Assembly: GCA_017415715.1 (NCBI GenBank)
Contig: JAFQFD010000046.1
Span: 1 to 64,000 of the forward strand
From: Bacteroidales bacterium
GTDB lineage: Bacteria; Bacteroidota; Bacteroidia; Bacteroidales; UBA932
DNA: 64,000 bases
Reading direction: 5' to 3'
A model generated the notes under the pieces. That model was given only the letters and a program-made list of their open reading frames with translations, did not search any database and was not told where the DNA came from. How positions within the stretch are numbered: the first letter of the stretch is position 1; the number at the start of each line of letters is the position of its first letter. Shown piece by piece: positions 8,215 through 17,752 of this stretch. Made by a program: the position numbers and the translations under genes.

Positions 8215-8817
8215 TTATGCAAAACGGCGTGATGCCTTGCTGGCAAGCCAGCCGAAGGCGATGCCGGCGAGGGAGCCGATGAGGATTCCGACTATGACGT
8301 CGCCGAGGTAGTGCTTGCCGACGAAGATGCGGCTGACTGAGACCATGAATGCCCAGAAGAACATCCATGCGCCATAAGCCTTGAGCCATTTCGGAGCCTG
8401 AGGCGTGTCATGAGTACGGAGTGTAAGCTTCATGCCGAGGAAGGTGCTGAAGGCCAGGCCGAAGGAATTGGCCGAATGCGCCGAGAAGAAGCTGTAGCCG
8501 CCGCCTGATTCGAGTATATGAAGGCCGCTGGCGACCATGAATGGGTCGTTCAGCGGTCTTATTCTTTGCACTGCGTGCTTGATGATATTCGAGAACTGGT
8601 CACAGAATCCGAAGGTGAGGAGGGCTCCGGCGAGGACTATGAGGCCTCGCTTCCATCCGAGTTTCCATACGAGGAGGGCTATGATGGCCGCATACATCGG
8701 CGCCCATACGAGCTTGTCCGAGAAGAACTGCCATATGGGGTCGGTGACGGGGGAGTCCCAGCTGTTGATTTCGAGGGTCAGGAGCTGGTCGAATCTGTGG
8801 ATTTCCTGCCAGGTCAT
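8215..8817 (-). CDS. PAP2-family membrane phosphatase
   Basis: A 200-residue membrane protein with several hydrophobic segments and all three PAP2 active-site motifs: KHAVQRIRP (KxxxxxxRP), FSAHSAN in place of PSGH, and [12 protein letters not shown] (SRxxxxxHxxxD). Such proteins dephosphorylate lipid pyrophosphates such as undecaprenyl-PP or lipid A at the periplasmic face; the size fits an undecaprenyl-diphosphatase-like member, but the substrate is inferred. The start overlaps the obgE stop by 4 bases, placing it last in the hpt-adk-obgE operon. Confidence 0.85.
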   Translation of the reverse strand: MTWQEIHRFDQLLTLEINSWDSPVTDPIWQFFSDKLVWAPMYAAIIALLVWKLGWKRGLIVLAGALLTFGFCDQFSNIIKHAVQRIRPLNDPFMVASGLHILESGGGYSFFSAHSANSFGLAFSTFLGMKLTLRTHDTPQAPKWLKAYGAWMFFWAFMVSVSRIFVGKHYLGDVIVGILIGSLAGIAFGWLASKASRRFA

Positions 8818-9872
8818 TCTACTGTTATTTCATTGTCGTCGCCAGGGAAGAGGACTGTCGGCTGCTCTTCTTCCGTGATGTCCCTCTGGAGGGCTTCCCA
8901 GAGGAGGTCTTTAAGTTCCTTGATGCCTTCCTGGGTGAATGACGATATGAATACATGAGGGATGTCCTCTGGGAGCTGCGCCTCTATCTCGCTCTTGAGC
9001 TGGTCGTCGAGCATGTCTGACTTGGTGATCGCGAGGACGCGGTCCTTGACAAGAAGTTCAGGGTTGTATTCGCGTAACTCGTTGAGCAGCACTTCATAGC
9101 CTTCGCGGATGTTGTCCTGGTCTGCAGCCACCATGAAGAGCAGGATGGAGTTGCGCTCGATGTGTCTGAGGAAGCGCATTCCGATGCCCTTTCCCTCATG
9201 CGCACCCTCGATGATGCCCGGGATGTCTGCCATCACGAATGACTTGTCGTCATAGTAGCTGACGATGCCGAGGTTCGGCTCGAGTGTGGTGAACGGGTAG
9301 TCTGCGATCTTCGGGCGAGCTGCCGAGACAGTAGAGAGCAGGGTTGATTTTCCGGCGTTAGGGAAGCCTACGAGTCCGACGTCTGCCAGGAGCTTGAGCT
9401 CAAGGATGAACCATCCTTCTTCATATGGTTCGCCAGGCTGAGAGTATCTTGGTGTCTGGTTGGTCGCGCTCTTGAAGTTGTTGTTGCCGAGTCCGCCTCG
9501 GCCGCCTTTCACAAGGATGCGCTCCTCATGCGGCTCCACAAGCTCGAAGAGCACTTCTCCGGTCTCTGCATTCTTTGCCACTGTTCCGAGAGGGACGTCC
9601 AGGATGATGTCTGCTCCGTTCTTTCCTTTCTGGAGCTGTCCGCTGCCCGCCGCACCATGCTCTGCCATGATGTGCTTGCGATATTTCAGGTGGATCAGGG
9701 TCCAGAACTGCGGATTCGCCCTGAGGATGATGTGTCCTCCACGTCCGCCGTCTCCTCCGTCAGGTCCTCCCTTCGGGATGTATTTCTCCCTCCTCATATG
9801 CGTAGAGCCCGCACCTCCATTGCCCGAACGGCAATAGATCTTAACATAGTCTATGAAATTCGAATCCGCCAT
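8814..9872 (-). CDS. obgE: GTPase Obg/CgtA
   Basis: Essential GTPase of late 50S ribosome assembly and stress control. The 352-residue protein has the Gly-rich Obg fold (residues 1-160, with [13 protein letters not shown]), then the G domain: [12 protein letters not shown] (P-loop), [15 protein letters not shown] (G3 DxPG), TKSD (G4) and SSF (G5). The short acidic tail lacks an OCT domain. It follows an unknown 135-residue gene by 9 bases and overlaps the PAP2 gene by 4. Confidence 0.95.
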   Translation of the reverse strand: MADSNFIDYVKIYCRSGNGGAGSTHMRREKYIPKGGPDGGDGGRGGHIILRANPQFWTLIHLKYRKHIMAEHGAAGSGQLQKGKNGADIILDVPLGTVAKNAETGEVLFELVEPHEERILVKGGRGGLGNNNFKSATNQTPRYSQPGEPYEEGWFILELKLLADVGLVGFPNAGKSTLLSTVSAARPKIADYPFTTLEPNLGIVSYYDDKSFVMADIPGIIEGAHEGKGIGMRFLRHIERNSILLFMVAADQDNIREGYEVLLNELREYNPELLVKDRVLAITKSDMLDDQLKSEIEAQLPEDIPHVFISSFTQEGIKELKDLLWEALQRDITEEEQPTVLFPGDDNEITVE

Positions 9873-9881
9873 GATATAAAT

Positions 9882-10289
9882 TTATTCGTTCAGGAAGTCT
9901 GTGATCATTGTTTCAAGGATTTCTTTTGTGCATTCCTTGAGGATGCCTTTGTAGATCGCGACGTCCTGGTAGTTGGTCTTTGTTATCTTTTCCCAGAGTG
10001 TGACCTTGAGGGCATCGTGCATGGTTTCCCTGAGCCTTTCCAGGTAGCTCTCGTAGGTTATCTGGGTGAGTCTTCCTGCACCCATCAGTTCGTTCAGGGA
10101 ACGTCCGTCTCCGTTGGCTTCCCACAGGGCCTCGATGTAGTCATGCATCTGCGCAGCTATCAGGAGCGGGAGGTCTATGGTGTATCTGCCGCTGAGGAAC
10201 TCAGGGTTTCTCGGATCGTCCGTGAAGTGGGTGTCGAGCAGCTGGTTGTATTTGGTCCAGCACTGCTGCCTTATTGCATCACTGAGCAT
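9882..10289 (-). CDS. Conserved-looking hypothetical protein between adk and obgE
   Basis: A 135-residue protein I do not recognise. It appears mostly helical, with several Trp and Tyr residues, no signal peptide, no membrane segment and no Cys-pair motif. It sits 5 bases after adk and 9 bases before obgE in a tight minus-strand operon, which supports it being a real translated gene. A role connected to nucleotide metabolism or ribosome assembly would be guilt by association only. Confidence 0.75.
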   Translation of the reverse strand: MLSDAIRQQCWTKYNQLLDTHFTDDPRNPEFLSGRYTIDLPLLIAAQMHDYIEALWEANGDGRSLNELMGAGRLTQITYESYLERLRETMHDALKVTLWEKITKTNYQDVAIYKGILKECTKEILETMITDFLNE

Positions 10290-10294
10290 CTTTG

Positions 10295-10867
10295 TCAGAA
10301 TTTGTCCATTACTGAGAAGATGCGGTCGCGCACTTCTTCTATTGTGCCGATGCCGTCGATCTCGTGATATTTCTCTACCTTGTCATAGAACTCGATGAGA
10401 GGCTCGGTCTGGTTGTGGTATGTCACGATGCGGTTGTTGATGATGTCCTCGCTGGCGTCATCAGCGCGGCCTTCCTTGAGGGCGCGGCCCTTGATGCGCT
10501 CCATGATCATTGCGTCAGGAATCATTATCGAAACAGTCGCTGTAACCTCTTCGCCTGCCTTTGCGAGGATCTGGTCGAGGGCCTCAGCCTGCGGGAGGGT
10601 GCGAGGGAATCCGTCAAGGAGGAATCCGTCCACTCCTGTGACTGTCTTGAACTCGCTCTCGATCATTCCTTCAACTACTTCGTCAGGCACGAGGCATCCT
10701 TTCTCGATGAGGGCCTTTGCCTGAAGCCCGAGCTCTGTGCCTGCCGCGATCTCCTTGCGGAGGAGAGCTCCTGTGGAGATGTGGTGAAGGTTGTACTTTT
10801 CTACCATTGCTGTGGCCTGGGTGCCTTTACCTGCGCCTGGAGGGCCAAAGAGGATGTAATATTTCAT
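10295..10867 (-). CDS. adk: Adenylate kinase
   Basis: Interconverts ATP + AMP and 2 ADP. The 190-residue protein is the short form: P-loop GPPGAGKGTQA (8-18), AMP-binding STGALLRKEI, DGFPRTLPQA, and a short lid with no zinc-binding Cys residues. It is 27 bases downstream of hpt and 5 bases upstream of the next gene. Confidence 0.95.
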   Translation of the reverse strand: MKYYILFGPPGAGKGTQATAMVEKYNLHHISTGALLRKEIAAGTELGLQAKALIEKGCLVPDEVVEGMIESEFKTVTGVDGFLLDGFPRTLPQAEALDQILAKAGEEVTATVSIMIPDAMIMERIKGRALKEGRADDASEDIINNRIVTYHNQTEPLIEFYDKVEKYHEIDGIGTIEEVRDRIFSVMDKF

Positions 10868-10894
10868 GTTATCGGTTTTGTGTTGTGTTCTGTG

Positions 10895-11437
10895 TTATTC
10901 GTCAAGGATGTAGATGTCTTTGAAGTTGCGTCCGAGCTCGTCGTAGTCAAGTCCGAAGCCTACGATGAAGTCATTTGGAATCTCCATGGCCGTATAGTCG
11001 ATCTTGACGTCTTTCTTGTATGAGTCAGGTTTGAGAAGCAGGGTGCAGATTCTGGAGTCTGCTGCTCCTTTCTCTGCAAGGATGCGCTTGAGCTCCACGA
11101 TTGTGTTGCCTGAGTCCACGATGTCCTCCACGACGATCACGCGTCTTCCTGTGATGTCGGCTGTGAGTCCCATGGCCTGCTTCACCTTTCCCGTGGTCTC
11201 TGTTCCCACATATGATGTGAGCTTGGTCGAAACGATCTGGCAGTTGAATGTCAGCCTCTTCATGAGCTCCGCCATAAACATGATGGATCCGTTGAGGACG
11301 CAAAGGAGAATGGGCACGTCCGTGCAGCCTTCGAAATCCTTGTTTATCTGTGCGGCTACCTCGTCAATTGCCGTCTCCAGCTTCTCATAAGGAATGAATT
11401 TCCTGAATGTCTTGTCGTTTAGGGTGACCTTCTCCAT
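10895..11437 (-). CDS. hpt: Hypoxanthine phosphoribosyltransferase
   Basis: Purine salvage: hypoxanthine (and probably guanine) + PRPP to IMP/GMP. The 180-residue protein has the PRPP-binding VIVVEDIVDSGNT motif, the N-terminal LCVLNGSIMF loop and the C-terminal VGFGLDYDELGRN. The start at 11437 (MEKVTLNDK) is preferred to the in-frame one at 11455; a TAAATTTG -7 box lies at 11470-11463, so transcription would start close to 11455. It is the first gene of the hpt-adk-obgE-PAP2 operon. Confidence 0.93.
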   Translation of the reverse strand: MEKVTLNDKTFRKFIPYEKLETAIDEVAAQINKDFEGCTDVPILLCVLNGSIMFMAELMKRLTFNCQIVSTKLTSYVGTETTGKVKQAMGLTADITGRRVIVVEDIVDSGNTIVELKRILAEKGAADSRICTLLLKPDSYKKDVKIDYTAMEIPNDFIVGFGLDYDELGRNFKDIYILDE

Positions 11438-11589
11438 AGGTGAAATAATTATCAAAAACGAACAAATTTAACATATTAGTTTTAAAAAAAAGAAATTACT
11501 TTAAAAAATAGAAAAAGTTGACACTCAGATTGCAGAAAAATTAGGTTTTATTGCATTCACACCCTTATTTTTGAGGAAAATTCGTTGTT

Positions 11590-13296
11590 ATGAGGAGAGT
11601 GATTTTTTCTGTTTTGTTTCTCGTGATGTGGGGGATTGCCGCGGCGCAGGAAGGCGGCATGGAGGCCATCATGAAGATGGCCGGCGCAGTGAGCGCTGAG
11701 GAGATGGATTCTTATGAAGTGGAGAGACTTTCTGACTTTCTTGAGCATCCATTGAAGATCAATCTGGTGTCTTCGTCAAGACTTTCGTCATCGGGGCTGT
11801 TGACACGCTATCAGGTCGCATCCCTTATGGATTATCGGGCGAGGCATGGCAATGTGATGTCGCTTGCCGAGCTTGCCGCCGTGGACGGCTTTGGCGAGGA
11901 CTATGTCGCCCGCCTGGCCCCTTTCGTTTCTCTGGAGAGTCTGTCGCTCGGGCTGATGAAAGAACCGGTCAGAAATGACCTGGCTGTGCGCGGAGCGTTC
12001 AAGATGAATGACGGCAATGACTGGAATGCCGGTCTGAAGTACAGGCTGGAAGCAAGCGGATTCTCCATGTCGCTGGCTGCCAACAGATCGTATGGGAGCG
12101 CTGACTCCAAGCCTTCAGACTATGCAGGCTCTGTCGGCTATGATTTCAGGAAAGTCCGAGGAAAAGTGCTTCTGGGGGATTTCAACGCCCGTTTCGGGCA
12201 AGGATTGGTACTATGGAACGGAGCATTCATAAATAGTCTTTCGACTCCTTCTGCATTCATGAAGAAACCGTCCGGTCTTTCGCGCAGCTGGTCGTATACG
12301 GGTGGGGCGGCGCTGACCGGGGCTGCGGCGGAGGTCGGCGTGGAAGGTTTCACCTTCAGCGCCGTCCTCGCGGCCCCGGGCGTCAAGGACGCCGCCCGCC
12401 GCCCCGACAAGGTCCGCCTGATGCCCGCAGCCAACATCGCGTGGTTGTGCCGTCACGGGCAGGTCTCCGTGACGCATATGGCTGAGATATCCGGGTTTCG
12501 TGCCAATGATGAGGTGCAGACCAGAATCCCGGTGATGAAGACCTCGGCTGACGCCGCCTTCTGTGTCAGAGGTGTCAATATATATGGAGAATCGGCATAT
12601 GACTGGGTGGAGAGGAATGTCGATGTGCTTGCGGGAACCGACTTCAAGGCAGGGGAGGATGTGAGACTTGCCGCATTATGCAGATATTTCCCTGATGAAC
12701 TTTATGGAACGGCATTCAGCGGAGCATTCCGGTCTGGAACCTTCTCGGTCGATGCCGTATATTATCCTGTCCCGAAAGATGCCTCTGTCAAGCATAGTAT
12801 CCAGGTAAAGACTCAGGTCGACTGGAGCTGGACATTGGGACAATCTTTCACGATCCGCATGAGAGCGTCCGAGAGGTTCAGGACATGGGGGAATATGTTC
12901 CGTTCAGAGATTCGCGGAGACTTTGCCTATGCTTCCGGACCATTCGTTATGACAATGCGTCTGAATGCACTTCATTGTGACAAAATCGCCCTTGCAGGTT
13001 ATCTGGAACAGGGTTATAAGACCGACAGGTTCAGCGTATATACTCGTCAGACCATTTTTAAAGTCGATGACTGGGATGACAGGATATATGTCTATGAACG
13101 CGATGCTCCCGGCTCTTTCAACGTTCCTGCCCTATACGGCCGAGGCTGGTCTGCGAGCCTTGTCGCATCGGCGAAGATCGCCTCGCTCCTGCGCCTCTAC
13201 GCCCGGGCATCCTACACAGGCTACCACCTCATGCCGCCAGCAAAAAGAAAGCCCGGCAAAGCCGAGCTTAAATTGCAGATGGTGTTCAGGTTCTGA
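11590..13296 (+). CDS. Secreted helix-hairpin-helix protein, probable outer-membrane beta barrel
   Basis: A 568-residue protein with a clear signal peptide (MRRVIFSVLFLVMWGIAAAQ). Residues about 45-115 contain ComEA-like helix-hairpin-helix repeats (LEHPLKINL, LAAVDGFGEDYVARL). The rest is rich in alternating aromatic/polar beta strands (GKVLLGDFNARFGQGLVLWN, SFTIRMRASERFRTWGNMF) and ends in Phe (LQMVFRF), the usual C-terminal signature of outer-membrane barrels. Proteins with this layout are common in Bacteroidales and have no settled function; DNA uptake by analogy with ComEA is only a suggestion. It converges with the transglycosylase gene, 3 bases apart. Confidence 0.8.
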   Translation: MRRVIFSVLFLVMWGIAAAQEGGMEAIMKMAGAVSAEEMDSYEVERLSDFLEHPLKINLVSSSRLSSSGLLTRYQVASLMDYRARHGNVMSLAELAAVDGFGEDYVARLAPFVSLESLSLGLMKEPVRNDLAVRGAFKMNDGNDWNAGLKYRLEASGFSMSLAANRSYGSADSKPSDYAGSVGYDFRKVRGKVLLGDFNARFGQGLVLWNGAFINSLSTPSAFMKKPSGLSRSWSYTGGAALTGAAAEVGVEGFTFSAVLAAPGVKDAARRPDKVRLMPAANIAWLCRHGQVSVTHMAEISGFRANDEVQTRIPVMKTSADAAFCVRGVNIYGESAYDWVERNVDVLAGTDFKAGEDVRLAALCRYFPDELYGTAFSGAFRSGTFSVDAVYYPVPKDASVKHSIQVKTQVDWSWTLGQSFTIRMRASERFRTWGNMFRSEIRGDFAYASGPFVMTMRLNALHCDKIALAGYLEQGYKTDRFSVYTRQTIFKVDDWDDRIYVYERDAPGSFNVPALYGRGWSASLVASAKIASLLRLYARASYTGYHLMPPAKRKPGKAELKLQMVFRF

Positions 13297-13299
13297 GCC

Positions 13300-14919
13300 T
13301 TACTTCTTATGGATCACGAGCTTCTGACCGACCTTTATCATGGTGCCGGTCAGACCGTTCCATTTCTTCAGGTCATTGACGGTCACTCCGTATTTTTCAG
13401 CGATCTTGCCGAGGTTGTCTCCGCTCTTGACCGTGTATGTCACTTTTTCGCCTGACTGTGTGGTCGACGATGATGACGAGCTGGTCGATGATGACGACGA
13501 GCCTGACGAAGAAGGAACAACGCCGCCTCTATATATCCTAAGTCTCTGTCCGATCCTTATGTTGTTGCTGGTGAGACCATTCCATTTCTTGATCTGCGCT
13601 ACGCTCACGCGGTATTTTCCGGCTATCTTGCCGAGGTAGTCTCCGCTCTTGACCTTGTACCAGATCAGTTCTCCGTCTCCGCCATCGATGATCTTCTTGA
13701 TGGTAGTAGGATTGAAGTATTCTTCGGCCTTGTGTCTGTAGATGGTGTCCTGCTTCTCTATGAATGCGTTTGAGTATTCGATAGGGATCCTGAGGATGTA
13801 TTCTCTGCTGTGTCCCGGGATGATCTCGTGGCGGTACTGAGGATTGAGGTTCTTCAACTCTTCCAAGGGCGCTCCTGTAAGCTCGCTGACCTGCTTGAGA
13901 TGCAGCTGCTTGTTGATGCGGAATGTGTCTACGGCCACTGGCATGCCCACATCGGCAGGCTTGATGCCGTGCTCTTTATAATAATTGAGTGCATAGAGTG
14001 CTCCGACAAACGCGGGACCATAGCTCCTGGTCTCACGCGGCAGGTATGGCCAGATGTCCCAGAAGCCTCTCTTTCCGTCTGCGCGGCGGATGGCCTTGCG
14101 GACATTGCCGGCGCCGCAGTTGTACGATGCTATCGCGAGGTTCCAGTCTCCGAATATCTCATATGCATCCTGGAGGTACTGAGCAGCAGCTTCTGCGGAC
14201 TTCACAGGGTCGAGGCGTTCGTCGACAAATGAATCGATATGGAGTCCATATACCTTTGCGGTATTATACATGAATTGCCACATGCCCTTGGCTCCGGCAC
14301 GTGAAACCGCCAGCGGATTCATTCCAGACTCGATGATCGTCATAGCTTTGAGCTCCAGCGGGAGATCGTACGAGTCGAAGATCTCCTCGAATATAGGCAT
14401 GTAGTATCTGGACAGTCCGAGCATGTGAGACATCTTGTTCGGCATCTTTTCGGAGTACAGGATGATGTATTTCTTTACCGTCTCATTGTATGGAAGCGTG
14501 ATGAATGAATTCATCTTCTTGAGCCTCTCTATATACACGTCGTCAGGCACGTTTGACTCGAATCTTACCGAATCAACTTCCTCGAAGTCCACCTCATAGG
14601 CGGCCATCTGATGGGCATACCATATGTTCAGAAGGCTGTCTGATACTTCTGCGGTATATTCCATAGACTCGAATGAATCCCTGCTCCTCTCCACGCTCTC
14701 GCCATACGCTTCGAGCATCTCGATCTCGAGACTGTCTGTGACGTCTGCCTCCATCCTGTATCTGTCGAGCTCCATCTGCAGTGAGTCTATCTTCTCCTGC
14801 AGCCTCTTGTTCTCTTCCTCGATCTTCTTCCTGCTGTCGTTCTTCGGTCCTGCATATGCCGGAGATGAGGCAATAAAAACAGCCGCGAGGGCGACTGTGA
14901 TTGTTCTGAATATTTTCAT
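13300..14919 (-). CDS. Membrane-bound lytic murein transglycosylase with two LysM domains (MltD-like)
   Basis: A 539-residue exported protein that should cleave peptidoglycan glycan strands with 1,6-anhydro product formation. Order: signal peptide (to about 23, ending AYAG), coiled coil (30-90), SLT domain with catalytic Glu197 (TIIESGMNP), AGAKGMWQFM and AIASYNCGAGN, then LysM 1 (about 415-465), a Ser-rich linker of about 20 residues and LysM 2 (about 493-538, VKSGDNLGKIAEKYG). It is the last gene of the parA-parB operon, 7 bases after the DUF5683 gene. Confidence 0.9.
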   Translation of the reverse strand: MKIFRTITVALAAVFIASSPAYAGPKNDSRKKIEEENKRLQEKIDSLQMELDRYRMEADVTDSLEIEMLEAYGESVERSRDSFESMEYTAEVSDSLLNIWYAHQMAAYEVDFEEVDSVRFESNVPDDVYIERLKKMNSFITLPYNETVKKYIILYSEKMPNKMSHMLGLSRYYMPIFEEIFDSYDLPLELKAMTIIESGMNPLAVSRAGAKGMWQFMYNTAKVYGLHIDSFVDERLDPVKSAEAAAQYLQDAYEIFGDWNLAIASYNCGAGNVRKAIRRADGKRGFWDIWPYLPRETRSYGPAFVGALYALNYYKEHGIKPADVGMPVAVDTFRINKQLHLKQVSELTGAPLEELKNLNPQYRHEIIPGHSREYILRIPIEYSNAFIEKQDTIYRHKAEEYFNPTTIKKIIDGGDGELIWYKVKSGDYLGKIAGKYRVSVAQIKKWNGLTSNNIRIGQRLRIYRGGVVPSSSGSSSSSTSSSSSSTTQSGEKVTYTVKSGDNLGKIAEKYGVTVNDLKKWNGLTGTMIKVGQKLVIHKK

Positions 14920-14926
14920 TTAAAGT

Positions 14927-15925
14927 TTAAAATGTTAGGCCTACACGCAGTCCGAAGGCGTTTTCGCCTGCCACTGCATTTGAAGCATAGGCATTGTTAG
15001 GAGGTATCACCGCCGGCTCGATATTCATCGAAATGTCGTCAGTCACCTCGAAATCATGCATATATGAGAAGACGTTCGCATCCATGACCTGCAGTACATA
15101 TACGAGCGCGGTCGCTACGATGGAATAGTCTCTGTATCTTCTGTATACGTCTCTGTACCACTTCGCCGTCTCTCCGCTTATCGGGCCGTCGTATGGCACG
15201 TCCGGATTGGTGGCCTGGTTGTGTATCGCCTTGAACCTCTTATAGTTGCGATTGTTCAACAGGAGGCAATGGGTTGATACCATCAGGCCTCCCCAGTAGA
15301 TCGGCACCTTGTAGAGCTCTCCGTTGTATATCTGTCCGAGTCCGGGAAGGAGGATCGAGTATAGTGTGGCTTTGCCCGGATGCGGATATTTGTCTGTCTC
15401 ATAGCTGACCACTCCGTCAAGCAATGTGCCCCAGTACATCAGACCGGCTCCGAACATAAGCCATGTTCCTGTCTTCTTGTATTTCTCGTTGACAAAAGGA
15501 GCGAGCTCGGGATATGCCGTTCCGTGCTCGTCTTCATACGCGGTCTTGTTGATCTCCCACGTCGCATATGCCTTCTTCTGCTTGTTGTACTGGTGGAGGT
15601 AATATCCGCCGGAACCGGCAAAAGCTCCTATGCCTCCGTACACTATCGGCAGCTTCCAGTATTGCTTGTTGTATATCTGTGCTGTTCCGGGGAGTACGAC
15701 AGAGCCGGCGAACATTGTGCCGGGCTTCAGCTCGTTCTTATGTGCCAGACCTCCGAAATATTCCTTGAAAGAAAAAAGCTTTTCTGTCGTGTCTGCAGGG
15801 TTGTATGTTCCCGGCTCGTTGTAGTTCTGTGTAAATGCCTCTTCCTTGAACTGTGCGTGACCGCCTGTCGCGAAGGCCAGAAGCCCCACGACAACAGTCA
15901 GTATGTATTTCGACAGTCTCTGCAT
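14927..15925 (-). CDS. DUF5683 domain membrane protein
   Basis: A 332-residue protein with a signal peptide (ends FATGGHAQ) and several hydrophobic segments of the kind GSVVLPGTAQIYNKQYWKLP and LLPGLGQIYNGELYKVPIY; the repeated PG-QIYN-Y-K-PI pattern is the DUF5683 hallmark. The function is unknown. In Bacteroidota it is commonly found just after parB and before a MltD-like transglycosylase, as here (6 bases after parB). Confidence 0.82.
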   Translation of the reverse strand: MQRLSKYILTVVVGLLAFATGGHAQFKEEAFTQNYNEPGTYNPADTTEKLFSFKEYFGGLAHKNELKPGTMFAGSVVLPGTAQIYNKQYWKLPIVYGGIGAFAGSGGYYLHQYNKQKKAYATWEINKTAYEDEHGTAYPELAPFVNEKYKKTGTWLMFGAGLMYWGTLLDGVVSYETDKYPHPGKATLYSILLPGLGQIYNGELYKVPIYWGGLMVSTHCLLLNNRNYKRFKAIHNQATNPDVPYDGPISGETAKWYRDVYRRYRDYSIVATALVYVLQVMDANVFSYMHDFEVTDDISMNIEPAVIPPNNAYASNAVAGENAFGLRVGLTF

Positions 15926-15931
15926 CTTGCT

Positions 15932-16867
15932 TTAGAACTTAGAATCTTCAAGAGCCTTGAGGAACTTGCTGACCTCCTCGTCAGAGCTGAAGTGGATTGT
16001 CATGGTTCCCTTGCCTGCAGCCGTACGCTTCAGGCTGATGTTGTTCTCAAAATACTTGCCTATGATCTCGAGGACCTTGAAATAGTCGTCCGGAAGGTCC
16101 TGTGCAGGCTTTTCCGTACCCTCTTCCTTCTTTGCCAGCTTCTTGATCTTGTCCTCAAGCTGACGCACCGACAGGTCTTCCTTGATCACGAGGTCACAGA
16201 GATATTCCTGCACCTTGGCATCCTCCACTCCGAGGAGCACCTTGGCGTGACCTACCGAAAGAAGGCCGACCTTGAGATCGTGCTGGATCTTTGCAGGGAG
16301 CTTCAGCAGGCGGAGGTAGTTGGTCACCGACGCGCGCTTCTTGCCGACCCTTGCGGCCATCTGCTCCTGTGTGAGGCTGCATTCCTCTATGAGCCTCTGG
16401 TAGCTCAGGGCCACTTCGATAGGGTCGAGGTCCTCGCGCTGGATATTCTCCACGATCGCCATCTCGAGCATTCCCTGGTCGTTTGTGTCGCGGATATATG
16501 CAGGAATCATGTTCATTCCCGCGAGCCTGCAGGCCCTGAAACGGCGCTCTCCGCTGATGATCTGGTATCTGCCGTCAGCTTTTCTGCGGACGGTGATCGG
16601 CTGGATGAGGCCCAGTGTCCTGATCGACTCCGCCAGCTCCTCGAGCGCCTCCTGGTCGAAGGACATTCGCGGCTGGAACGGGTTAGGCTCTATGAGGTCT
16701 GCGGGTATGAGAAGCACGTCTGCGGAGCCGCCCTGCTGCGGCTGCTCTTCGCTTACCACTTCCTTGTTTATGTATCCGACCGGCTTTCTGATGTGTCCGA
16801 GGTCTGCTGCGTCATCTCCGAAAAGCGCGCTGATGCCTTTGCCGAGTCCTCTCTGCTGCTTGCTCAT
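15932..16867 (-). CDS. parB: ParB/Spo0J chromosome partition protein
   Basis: CTP-dependent sliding clamp that loads at parS and works with ParA to segregate origins. The 311-residue protein has the N-terminal LIEPNPFQPRMSFD and catalytic GERRFRACRLAGM boxes, the helix-turn-helix with LTQEQMAARVGKKRASVTNY, and a C-terminal dimerisation segment. It starts 4 bases after parA stops. A possible degenerate parS core lies within this operon at 14298-14307. Confidence 0.95.
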   Translation of the reverse strand: MSKQQRGLGKGISALFGDDAADLGHIRKPVGYINKEVVSEEQPQQGGSADVLLIPADLIEPNPFQPRMSFDQEALEELAESIRTLGLIQPITVRRKADGRYQIISGERRFRACRLAGMNMIPAYIRDTNDQGMLEMAIVENIQREDLDPIEVALSYQRLIEECSLTQEQMAARVGKKRASVTNYLRLLKLPAKIQHDLKVGLLSVGHAKVLLGVEDAKVQEYLCDLVIKEDLSVRQLEDKIKKLAKKEEGTEKPAQDLPDDYFKVLEIIGKYFENNISLKRTAAGKGTMTIHFSSDEEVSKFLKALEDSKF

Positions 16868-16871
16868 GCTG

Positions 16872-17660
16872 TTACTCTGTTACTGTTACTTCTTCTCCGT
16901 TCTTGACGAGGATCTCCTGGGCGAGGCTCATGTAGTTTGCCGTACCGTTGCAGATCACATCGTACAGGATGATCGGCTTTCCGTGTGACGGCGCTTCGCT
17001 CAGCCTGATGTTTCTCTGGATGATGGTGTTGAACACCATGTCCTTGAAGTGCTCGCGGAGCTGCTCGAGCACCTGGTTGTGCACCTTGGTCCTTCCGTCG
17101 AACATGGTCACGAGGAAGCCTTCCACAGCGAGGTCCGGGTTTGGTCTGCTCTGCACCAGGCGGATGGTCTGGAGGAGCTTGCCGAGGCCTTCGAGGGCGA
17201 AGAACTCAGGCTGTACCGGGATGATCACGGAGTCAGCTGCCGTGAGGCAGTTGATTGTGATCAGACCGAGGGAAGGGGAGCAGTCTATTATGATGTAGTC
17301 ATATCTGTCCCTGATCTCTGCAAGGGCATATTTGAGGAGTGTCTCTCTGTTGGGGTCTTTCACCAGCTCGATCTCGGCGCCCACGAGGTTGATGTGTGAC
17401 GGAATCATGTGCAGTGATGCAAGCTCAGTCTGTATGAGGCTGTCCTTGATGTCTATCACGCCGGTGATCACCTCGTACAGCGTCCTTTTCTGGTCGCTGT
17501 CGGGAGAAAAGTTCAGGCCGGATGTGGTATTTGCCTGAGGGTCAGCGTCAATGATGAGCACTTTCTTCTCAAGCACAGCCAGCGATGCGGCCAGGTTTAT
17601 GGCGGTTGTAGTCTTGCCGACTCCGCCTTTCTGATTTGCTATAGCAATTACTTTTCCCAT
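16872..17660 (-). CDS. parA: ParA/Soj family partition ATPase
   Basis: A 262-residue ParA with the deviant Walker A KGGVGKTTTAINLA, LIIDADPQANTT, and IIIDCSPSLGLIT. It drives ParB-parS positioning. The ATG at 17660 (MGKVIAIAN) matches family starts; the open frame extends 6 codons further to a TTG that is unnecessary. It is the first gene of parA-parB-DUF5683-mltD, read from a TAAATTTG box at 17696-17689. Confidence 0.95.
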   Translation of the reverse strand: MGKVIAIANQKGGVGKTTTAINLAASLAVLEKKVLIIDADPQANTTSGLNFSPDSDQKRTLYEVITGVIDIKDSLIQTELASLHMIPSHINLVGAEIELVKDPNRETLLKYALAEIRDRYDYIIIDCSPSLGLITINCLTAADSVIIPVQPEFFALEGLGKLLQTIRLVQSRPNPDLAVEGFLVTMFDGRTKVHNQVLEQLREHFKDMVFNTIIQRNIRLSEAPSHGKPIILYDVICNGTANYMSLAQEILVKNGEEVTVTE

Positions 17661-17688
17661 TTTATTTTCATTAAGCAAATAATCTTGG

Positions 17689-17725
17689 CAAATTTACGAA
17701 AATTAACGTTTAATTACTACTTTTG
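17689..17725. promoter_or_regulatory. Divergent -7 boxes for parA and diacylglycerol kinase
   Basis: Minus strand TAAATTTG at 17696-17689 (parA) and plus strand TACTTTTG at 17718-17725 (kinase gene). Both fit TAnnTTTG; -33 elements are not obvious. Confidence 0.55.
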
Positions 17726-17752
17726 TTGATAACTTTTTAGAGTCATAAGGAA

